Under the pieces are notes generated by a model. That model was given only the letters and a program-made list of their open reading frames with translations. It was not told the origin of the DNA and did no database searches. Of a stretch of DNA of 8,026 bases, positions 1-4,568 are shown in pieces (within the stretch, counting starts at the first letter, position 1; each line of letters begins with the position of its first letter). The position numbers and the translations under genes are program-made. Origin of the DNA: Candidatus Moraniibacteriota bacterium (lineage in GTDB: Bacteria > Patescibacteriota > Minisyncoccia > Moranbacterales > GCA-2747515). The stretch is taken from NCBI GenBank assembly GCA_029933995.1, contig JAOZNB010000060.1, forward strand, positions 1-8,026, given 5' to 3'.

Positions 1-19
1 AATTTCATTCCAGATAAAA

Positions 20-50
20 AAACCTCTGGACTTTCAGTCCAGAGTGGTTT
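20..50 (+). terminator. Hairpin resembling a rho-independent terminator
   Basis: CTCTGGAC (24-31) pairs perfectly with GTCCAGAG (37-44) around a 5-nt loop. An A-rich stretch precedes it and TGGTTT follows, so AAAC/GTTT can extend the stem past a two-base bulge. The style matches the other terminators in this window (A-rich left flank, stem, T-rich right flank), although the T-tract is short. It would end a gene lying left of the window. A caution is that frame 1 is open from position 1 to 84 across this hairpin, so the stem could instead lie inside coding sequence of the following gene. Confidence 0.5.
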
Positions 51-76
51 AGTTCTTCAAAAAATCTGGTGTATTT

Positions 77-832
77 GTGCCTAATCATGTTGCATTGCAA
101 ATGTTAGAGGAATTTTCTATTAGTGAAGATGTGAAAATTCAATGGCATTTACCAACAGAAGGAAGACCTGATTACACAAAGGAAGGTGGATTTAATGCGG
201 GCATTATTTCACATCATAAATTAATTATTGATAGATTTATCTTTCTTGAAGGCATTCATGCAACACATGGCATTGGAGATTGTAGCACTATGCATCCAGT
301 GACAATTTCGGTTGATGATGAAGAATTTTTGACTGTTGATGAAGCAATTCAAAATTCTAAAATTCTTTTTGATACGTTAGATACTATTCGTATACGTGAT
401 AACCATCAGACATTGATTGGAATTGAAAATCAAACTGATTTGAAACAAAAAGCGGGCACTCTTGGCTTTCTGCCTAGTCATTTTAAACGAATGCTCAGAG
501 ACACTAGAACAATTGGTATCACGATTGATACAGGTCATCGTCGATTGACACAAAACTTTTCAATTGGAAAATTTTTGTCATTGGGATTTACGGTAAATAA
601 TTTTCATTTTCATGGAAATGAGGGTGTCTTCAATCCAGTCGATTGGAGTGACGATCATCATGTTTTACCAACGAAAGGAAATGTTAGTGCAAATCCAAAT
701 GCTTATGACAACTTCTTGCGGTACTTTCGACGACATCGTCCGCCAATTGTATTGGAAATTTCTCATTTGGAAAAATATAGTGATGATGAATTGAGAAACT
801 TTCTTGTGCAGTTTAAACAAGAATTGACGTAA
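77..832 (+). CDS. TIM-barrel metalloenzyme, AP endonuclease 2 / sugar phosphate isomerase-like; 5' end uncertain
   Basis: Predicted xylose-isomerase-like TIM barrel (AP_endonuc_2 superfamily), a fold used by sugar isomerases/epimerases and by endonuclease IV; the substrate cannot be read from the sequence. Counting from GTG at 77 (251 aa), candidate metal or active-site residues appear in the superfamily's order: H24 in WHLPTE, H61/H64 in HATHG, E117 in IGIENQT, D151 and H154 in IDTGH, H177/H179 in FHFHGN, H194/H195 in DDHHVLP, and E227 in VLEIS. The first beta-strand and helix (roughly 30-40 residues) appear to be missing. The frame is open only back to the TAG at 50-52, and no SD precedes the GTG. 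Frame 1 is open at 1-84, and joining it to this frame with one base dropped from the A6 run (59-64) gives a plausible continuation, so a frameshift is possible. A single transcription unit ending at the 848-887 terminator. Confidence 0.72.
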   Translation: MPNHVALQMLEEFSISEDVKIQWHLPTEGRPDYTKEGGFNAGIISHHKLIIDRFIFLEGIHATHGIGDCSTMHPVTISVDDEEFLTVDEAIQNSKILFDTLDTIRIRDNHQTLIGIENQTDLKQKAGTLGFLPSHFKRMLRDTRTIGITIDTGHRRLTQNFSIGKFLSLGFTVNNFHFHGNEGVFNPVDWSDDHHVLPTKGNVSANPNAYDNFLRYFRRHRPPIVLEISHLEKYSDDELRNFLVQFKQELT

Positions 833-847
833 ATGTTTTATAAAGAC

Positions 848-887
848 AATCCCTATAACATATAAATATGTTATAGGGATTTATTTT
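848..887 (+). terminator. Rho-independent terminator of the TIM-barrel gene
   Basis: AATCCCTATAACATAT (848-863) and its exact reverse complement (866-881) give about 15 bp of perfect stem once a short loop is allowed. TATTTTT follows. It starts 15 nt after the TAA of the upstream gene. Confidence 0.9.
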
Positions 888-900
888 TGATTTAAAAATA

Positions 901-946
901 AAAAATAATTTATAAAAAGACGAGATATAAATTATATATCTCGTCT
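901..946 (-). terminator. Rho-independent terminator of the minus-strand repeat-protein gene
   Basis: AGACGAGATATA (918-929) pairs perfectly over 12 bp with TATATCTCGTCT (935-946) around a 5-nt loop. Read on the minus strand the stem is followed by TTTTATAAATTATTTTT (917 down to 901). It begins 10 nt past the stop of the minus-strand gene and faces the 848-887 terminator, insulating the convergent pair. Confidence 0.88.
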
Positions 947-956
947 ATAAAAATAC

Positions 957-1823
957 TTATAATTTTGCAGAAAGTTCCTTCCATCTTTCGGCATAAATAG
1001 CTTGGACATGTGTATCGCTGGGAACGGAATAGAATAGCCTTTCTACATCTTCTATAGTTTTACACTTCATCGCATCTCTGTTGGCCAATTCTGTATATCT
1101 ATTTTCATATATAGATGAAGCTTTTGTAGAAGAATCAGAAGAGTCATATAAGTCCTCGGCTTCAATAGCTGTTTTACATTTTTTTGCAAGTTTCTTTGCT
1201 GCAATATCCATCAACTTTGTTTGTCTACGTTCAAAAAAGTCAGCTGCATATGGGTGTGTTTTAAAAAATATTGCTTTCTCTTTCGCCTCATCTACGGTTT
1301 TGCACATCGAAGATTCTTTACGGACGAGGTCTATATATTTTTTGAAATATATAGATTTTAATCTTGATTCACTGGGAAGTGTATCCCATAGGTTAGCAGC
1401 TTCCTGTGCTGTTTTGGGTTCTGGTGCGATTTTAACTTCATCCTCTGCGAGCTCAAGTCGTCTTTTTTTATAAATTGAGCCTGCTTTAGAATCTTTTATT
1501 ATCATGTCATTTGCTTTATATTCGTACACATGTGGAGCTGAATAATATAAATTCCTTGCTTCTTCTGCTGTTTGGCAATGTGCGGCCATAGTTTTTGCTT
1601 CTGCATCGTGTAATTCACGCAATCTATCTGTATAGATAGATTCTATTCCACTTTCTCGAAAGTAAAGCCAAATACAGTTTTCTAACTTTTTCTTCATTCT
1701 TTTTATTGATGTGGTAGCTTTTGCATCTTTACGAACAAGATCTAATAATATTTCTTTTTTAGATTTTTTGGAATATAGGTCGCCATTATAATAGTCATGC
1801 CAGGCTTCACAGATTGTTTTCAT
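957..1823 (-). CDS. Hypothetical helical-repeat protein with Cys-Lys-Thr-anchored repeats
   Basis: I do not recognise this 288-aa protein. It has no signal peptide or membrane segment, is rich in Lys, Glu and Ala, and is probably cytoplasmic and all-helical. It consists of about seven degenerate repeats, roughly C-K-T-x2-E-A-x2-L-Y-x-S-x-P-x6-S-I-Y-x2-R-x2-E-L-A. Units begin near residues 2 (KTICEAW), 38 (diverged, ending SIYTDRLREL), 83 (CQTAEEA), 136 (PKTAQEA), 174 (CKTVDEA), 216 (CKTAIEA) and 254 (CKTIEDV). Most spacings are 38-42 residues, with a longer third unit (about 53). The pattern suggests helix-turn-helix hairpins in the manner of TPR or Sel1 repeats, but the consensus is not one I know; binding of a protein partner is inference. 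ATG at 1821-1823 is well supported by an AGAAGGAGAT SD at 1831-1840. It is divergent from the TrmB-type regulator and has its own terminator. Confidence 0.8.
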   Translation of the reverse strand: MKTICEAWHDYYNGDLYSKKSKKEILLDLVRKDAKATTSIKRMKKKLENCIWLYFRESGIESIYTDRLRELHDAEAKTMAAHCQTAEEARNLYYSAPHVYEYKANDMIIKDSKAGSIYKKRRLELAEDEVKIAPEPKTAQEAANLWDTLPSESRLKSIYFKKYIDLVRKESSMCKTVDEAKEKAIFFKTHPYAADFFERRQTKLMDIAAKKLAKKCKTAIEAEDLYDSSDSSTKASSIYENRYTELANRDAMKCKTIEDVERLFYSVPSDTHVQAIYAERWKELSAKL

Positions 1824-1859
1824 GTTTAATATCTCCTTCTATTCTTTTTTGAATGTACT

Positions 1860-1888
1860 TTAACAAAATAGCCAATCTGTTTTGTTAA
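1860..1888 (-). promoter_or_regulatory. Imperfect palindrome upstream of the repeat-protein gene
   Basis: TTAACAAAATAG (1860-1871) faces CTGTTTTGTTAA (1877-1888) across a 5-nt spacer; 11 of 12 positions pair and the twelfth is T-G. It lies 37-65 nt upstream of the minus-strand ATG. It could be an operator for a dimeric regulator or a hairpin in the 5' leader; no run of T follows it on the minus strand, so it is not a standard terminator. I could not place a convincing sigma-70 promoter for this gene. Confidence 0.5.
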
Positions 1889-1915
1889 TAAGTTAAATTA
1901 GCACAAAAAATGCTT

Positions 1916-1926
1916 TTGTATATATT
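1916..1926 (+). promoter_or_regulatory. Isolated copy of the TTGTATATATT half-site
   Basis: This 11-mer is identical to the left half of the palindrome at 1979-1999 and lies 63 bp from it in the same orientation, which is six turns of B-DNA. A further copy in reverse orientation sits inside the regulator gene at 2086-2096. Because the region is very AT-rich, chance recurrence is possible. Confidence 0.35.
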
Positions 1927-1960
1927 TTTTTACATTTTTATAAAAAAAACCGCTTATCTA

Positions 1961-1989
1961 TTGACTTTTAGATAAAAATTGTATATATT
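1961..1989 (+). promoter_or_regulatory. Sigma-70-type promoter of the TrmB-like gene
   Basis: TTGACT (1961-1966), 17-bp spacer, TATATT (1984-1989). Predicted transcription start is near 1996, giving a leader of about 30 nt without an SD. The -10 box lies inside the 1979-1999 palindrome. Confidence 0.75.
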
Positions 1990-1999
1990 GTATATACAA
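1979..1999 (+). promoter_or_regulatory. Probable operator palindrome overlapping the -10 box
   Basis: TTGTATATA (1979-1987) and TATATACAA (1991-1999) form perfect 9-bp arms around a 3-bp centre. A dimer bound here would cover the -10 box and start site, so repression, most simply by the adjacent regulator on itself, is the obvious reading. That the encoded protein binds here is inferred from position only. Confidence 0.6.
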
Positions 2000-2026
2000 A
2001 TAGTTTAAATATTGAATTTGAAATTT

Positions 2027-2788
2027 ATGGATAGAACATTTAAACAGGTTTTGGGAAAAATTGGTTTAAGTAAACAAGAAATTGAAATATATACAATTGC
2101 TTTAGAATACGGACAAATGAGCATTGGTAAATTTGCCAAAAAAACTACAATTAATCGTCCAAATTTGTATAAGATAATGGAAAGTTTGGAAGTAAAAGGT
2201 TTAGGGAGTTTTTCAAATAAAAATAAATACAAAAGACAATTTGCAGCTCAATCACCATCAGTAGTTTATGAGATTTTACAACAACAGATTAATAAAGAAG
2301 TAGATTTACAAAAAGATTTTAAACAAATGATGCCAGATTTGATGATGTTGTTTAAGCAGGGTTCTTCCCAAACCAGGGTAAAGACACTATTTGGACGAGA
2401 AGAATTTTTATGGACATTTGATCAAATTATTGCTGAAGGAGCAAAAGAAACTTACTTTTGTGGATCTTTTCAGGACTTTGTAACTTTTTCATCATGGGAA
2501 AAACAACAGGACTTTGTTAAAAAAAGAATTAAAAATAATATCAAGGCATACGGTTTAGTTTTTGCAGACAGAGAATCAAAGTTAATATATGATAATCAAA
2601 AAGAACAGTTGCGAGAAACTAGATTTTTATCAAAAGATAATTTTTTTCATACAGCCTTTCAAATTTTTGGTAATAAGGTTATTATTTGGCAACCAAAAAC
2701 ACCTACAGCAATTCTCATCGAAGATGAATATATTTCTAAGATGTTTTTAAATATATTTCAAATGCTTTGGAGTAGTGCTAAAAAATAA
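2027..2788 (+). CDS. TrmB-family winged-helix transcriptional regulator
   Basis: From ATG at 2027 the protein is 253 aa. Residues about 6-62 form a TrmB-type winged helix (VLGKIGLSKQEIEIY, then recognition-helix region TTINRPNLYKIMESLEVKGL), followed by a likely coiled-coil linker (about 82-110). A C-terminal domain (about 117-250: RVKTLFGREEF, AKETYFCGS, HTAFQIFGNKVIIW, ILIEDEYISKMFLNIFQMLW) resembles the phospholipase-D-like effector domain of stand-alone TrmB proteins. That domain senses a small molecule, often a sugar, in characterised archaeal members; the ligand here is unknown. The frame reaches TTG at 2012, but ATG at 2027 begins the conserved domain. Neither start has a clear SD. The gene is divergent from the repeat-protein gene, and its promoter is covered by a palindrome, so autoregulation is likely. 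No GC-rich terminator follows, only weak AT-only pairing around 2791-2815. Confidence 0.85.
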   Translation: MDRTFKQVLGKIGLSKQEIEIYTIALEYGQMSIGKFAKKTTINRPNLYKIMESLEVKGLGSFSNKNKYKRQFAAQSPSVVYEILQQQINKEVDLQKDFKQMMPDLMMLFKQGSSQTRVKTLFGREEFLWTFDQIIAEGAKETYFCGSFQDFVTFSSWEKQQDFVKKRIKNNIKAYGLVFADRESKLIYDNQKEQLRETRFLSKDNFFHTAFQIFGNKVIIWQPKTPTAILIEDEYISKMFLNIFQMLWSSAKK

Positions 2789-2864
2789 TTTAAAAATTGG
2801 CATTTTAAAAAATGTAAAGTTTGTAGATTCTAAGTCAAATTTTAATTACACAAAATGATAAGTT

Positions 2865-3043
2865 TTGTCATTCCGTAAAATAAATTTCTTCTGTGATGTA
2901 CGAACAGTTAAGAAATTATTTGTACGGAATCTATACTTTAATATTATAGTGTAGATTTCAGACAATATTATTTTTTAATCAAATATAACGGACAAGCACA
3001 TAGGCACTATCCCTACAAGAAATAAGTATTTTTAGAATGACAA
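2865..3043. repeat. Miniature inverted-repeat (MITE/REP-like) element, copy A
   Basis: A 179-bp non-coding element with perfect 9-bp terminal inverted repeats: TTGTCATTC (2865-2873) and GAATGACAA (3035-3043). Inside are two hairpins: 2871-2890 with 2910-2929 (17 of 20 positions pair), and 2928-2937 with 2948-2957 (10 bp with one G-T). The ends have the TGTCATTC...GAATGACA pattern of miniature repeats common in bacterial intergenic regions. It fills much of the 394-bp gap between the regulator and the HD gene. No transposase is present, so any movement would be in trans. Rest of the gap: 2789-2864 shows nothing beyond AT-rich pairing; 3044-3182 holds the next promoter and an SD. Confidence 0.65.
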
Positions 3044-3097
3044 TTTTTAAAACATTTTTTATAGTTAAAATTTGAAATAAAATTTAGTATTCATTCG

Positions 3098-3136
3098 TTG
3101 ACAATAGTGACAATATGTGCAAGAATTGTCTACTAT
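3098..3136 (+). promoter_or_regulatory. Promoter with embedded inverted repeat for the HD/LOG operon
   Basis: Two overlapping readings are possible: TTGACA (3098-3103), 17 bp, AAGAAT (3121-3126); or GTGACA (3107-3112), 18 bp, TACTAT (3131-3136). The TGACAATA motif is present twice in tandem (3099-3106 and 3108-3115). ATAGTGACAAT (3104-3114) faces ATTGTCTACTAT (3125-3136), an inverted repeat with one extra base in the right arm, so a dimeric regulator could bind across the promoter. Confidence 0.5.
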
Positions 3137-3182
3137 AGTTATTTAACATCAATGAATTTATACATATAAGGAGGGTTGTGTT

Positions 3183-3809
3183 ATGAAAGTATCAACAAAA
3201 GTAGAAAGGAGAATTCGGAATTATTCGCCACAAGGTGGATTAGATCAGACGTCTCTTATTTTTTTGAAACTCAGTGCTGTTAATCATCCACATGTTAAAG
3301 CGCATTTGGAGAGAGTCGCATTACTCGCAGACGAGAGTGCAAAAGTTTTGAAGAAAGATAATAAGGCGGCCTTTTTTGGTGGATTATTGCACGATGTAGG
3401 GAAAATTATTTTGCCGTACCAGTTGTTTGATGGACATGATATTGATACAAAGGAATATGTAGAAGTAAAAACTCATGCATTAGCAGGATTTGAAATTCTA
3501 CGTGATTTACATTTGTTTTCAGCTTGTTGTGCTGGGATACACCATGCGTTGTATAAAAAGGGTTATGGTTTGATGGTGAAAGACTTTCCTCAAGATTGGA
3601 GTGTGGATACGATTAGAAAGGTTCTTGATATTTCTGCAATTATATCAATTTGTGATTTTGTAGATGCGTTTACACATCGTAAAACAAAAATTAAGGACCA
3701 GTCTGATAGTAAAAGTCCTAATTTACGTGGAATGTTAAAAGATAAATATTCCAATGATCAAGGTACAATTGACGTCGTATTACGTATCAATAAAGAATTA
3801 AACATGTGA
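3183..3809 (+). CDS. HD-domain phosphohydrolase (HD-GYP/HDOD-like)
   Basis: A 208-aa soluble single-domain protein with HD-superfamily metal residues in order: H41 (KAHLERV), H70-D71 (GGLLHDVGKI), H98 (KTHALAGFEIL), H120-H121 (IHHALYKKGYG) and D158 or D161 (ISICDFVDAF). HD proteins hydrolyse phosphoester bonds, often in nucleotides or cyclic dinucleotides. The HDVGK...H...HH arrangement is closest to the HD-GYP and HDOD groups, but the diagnostic HHExxDGxGYP is only partly present (HHALYKKGYG), so the substrate is open. The lysine-rich C-terminus (about 166-190) is probably extended. ATG at 3183 is fixed by the strong SD AAGGAGGG (3168-3175, 7-nt gap). It ends in TGA, showing that UGA is a stop here. 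It is first in an operon, 22 bp ahead of the LOG-like gene, which has its own SD. Confidence 0.85.
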   Translation: MKVSTKVERRIRNYSPQGGLDQTSLIFLKLSAVNHPHVKAHLERVALLADESAKVLKKDNKAAFFGGLLHDVGKIILPYQLFDGHDIDTKEYVEVKTHALAGFEILRDLHLFSACCAGIHHALYKKGYGLMVKDFPQDWSVDTIRKVLDISAIISICDFVDAFTHRKTKIKDQSDSKSPNLRGMLKDKYSNDQGTIDVVLRINKELNM

Positions 3810-3831
3810 GAAGTATATAGAGGAGATAAGC

Positions 3832-4377
3832 ATGAAAGTATTACAAAGATTTAAGATTGGAATTTTTGGTTCTGCAAATGGTAGCATCAATGAATATTGT
3901 AATAGCTGTGCTAAGAGAATAGGTGAATCCATCCCTTTTTATAATGGCATATTGTGTACAGGTGCTTGTGAAGGTCTGCCACATGTAGCAGCACTAGAAG
4001 CAGATAATAATCTCGGAATTGTTTGGGGATTTTCACCTGCTAGTAGTTTATCTGAACATGTGAATGAGTACAAATTTCCAGAACGCCCGTATAATCTTAT
4101 TTTTACTGGCATGGGTGAGAAAGGTCGAAACCTGATTTGTACACGTACTTGTGATGCTGGAATTTTTATAGCAGGTGGCTGGGGTACGTTAAATGAATTT
4201 ACAATTATGTCCAGTCAGGAAAAGGTAATTGGCTTATTGGAGGGTTCTGGTGGTGTTGTTGATGACATCATCCTTCCAGCAGTTAGGAGTGGTAGACCAT
4301 CATATAAAGCAAAAGTTGTAAGCAGTAGGGAACCAGGTATGTTAGTGGAAACAGTATTTGATGAATTACAAAAATAG
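3832..4377 (+). CDS. LOG/SLOG-type Rossmann nucleotide-binding protein (TIGR00725-like)
   Basis: A 181-aa protein of the LOG/lysine-decarboxylase-like superfamily, Rossmann proteins that bind or cleave nucleotide-derived ligands; true LOG enzymes release cytokinin bases from their ribotides. Visible are the first strand and glycine loop (KIGIFGSANG, 8-17), TGACEGLPHVAALEA (43-57), the conserved R99-N100 and D108 region, and GGWGTLNEF (115-123), corresponding to PGGxGTxxE of LOG. The order fits the TIGR00725 subgroup, whose activity is not established. Both the PGG Pro and the usual catalytic Arg of LOG appear absent, so LOG activity should not be assumed. SD AGAGGAGA (3819-3826) supports ATG at 3832. 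It is second in an operon with the HD gene and ends 42 nt before the terminator stem. Confidence 0.8.
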   Translation: MKVLQRFKIGIFGSANGSINEYCNSCAKRIGESIPFYNGILCTGACEGLPHVAALEADNNLGIVWGFSPASSLSEHVNEYKFPERPYNLIFTGMGEKGRNLICTRTCDAGIFIAGGWGTLNEFTIMSSQEKVIGLLEGSGGVVDDIILPAVRSGRPSYKAKVVSSREPGMLVETVFDELQK

Positions 4378-4419
4378 AGCATACTTCTGTTTATGCCATT
4401 GATAAAGAATAAAATATAT

Positions 4420-4451
4420 AAAGGTAGATTAATAAAATTAGTCTACCTTTT
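4420..4451 (+). terminator. Rho-independent terminator of the HD/LOG operon
   Basis: AAAGGTAGATTAAT (4420-4433) pairs with ATTAGTCTACCTTT (4437-4450), 14 bp with one T-G wobble around a 3-nt loop. T-rich sequence overlaps and follows the right arm. Confidence 0.88.
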
Positions 4452-4465
4452 AAATTTGTAGTATT

Positions 4466-4493
4466 TTGATAAATTTTCTTTTCTCTGTATAAT
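4466..4493 (+). promoter_or_regulatory. Sigma-70-type promoter of purF
   Basis: TTGATA (4466-4471), 16-bp spacer, perfect TATAAT (4488-4493). The predicted start is near 4500, giving a leader of about 69 nt before the purF ATG. Confidence 0.8.
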
Positions 4494-4531
4494 AAATGAC
4501 TACATTAAAATTATGTGGAAATAGTCATTTA
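4493..4531 (+). promoter_or_regulatory. Inverted repeat at the purF transcription start
   Basis: TAAATGACTA (4493-4502) and TAGTCATTTA (4522-4531) are perfect 10-bp arms, with a small inner ACAT/ATGT pair. The left arm starts at the last base of the -10 box and spans the predicted start. Most of it would therefore be missing or only partly present in the RNA, which favours a DNA operator over a leader hairpin. The regulator is unknown; it is not a PurBox I recognise. Confidence 0.5.
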
Positions 4532-4568
4532 AAATTTTTATAATCTTTAAGAATAGGGAGGTATAAGA

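Noticed and set aside
1081..1473. Plus-strand open frame of 130 codons
   Set aside because: It lies wholly opposite the SD-led minus-strand repeat-protein gene, and its Ser/Ala/Phe-rich product is the antisense of the Lys/Glu-rich repeats.
2012..2026. TTG at 2012 as the start of the TrmB-like protein
   Set aside because: It adds only five residues before the ATG at 2027, has no SD, and the conserved domain begins after the ATG.
3801..3831. Alternative genetic code with UGA read as Gly
   Set aside because: The HD gene ends at TGA 3807-3809 and is followed by an SD and the next gene's ATG; no frame needs UGA read-through.
4493..4568. Purine riboswitch in the purF leader
   Set aside because: The leader of about 69 nt is short, shows no three-way junction with the conserved loop sequences, and the main inverted repeat spans the transcription start.
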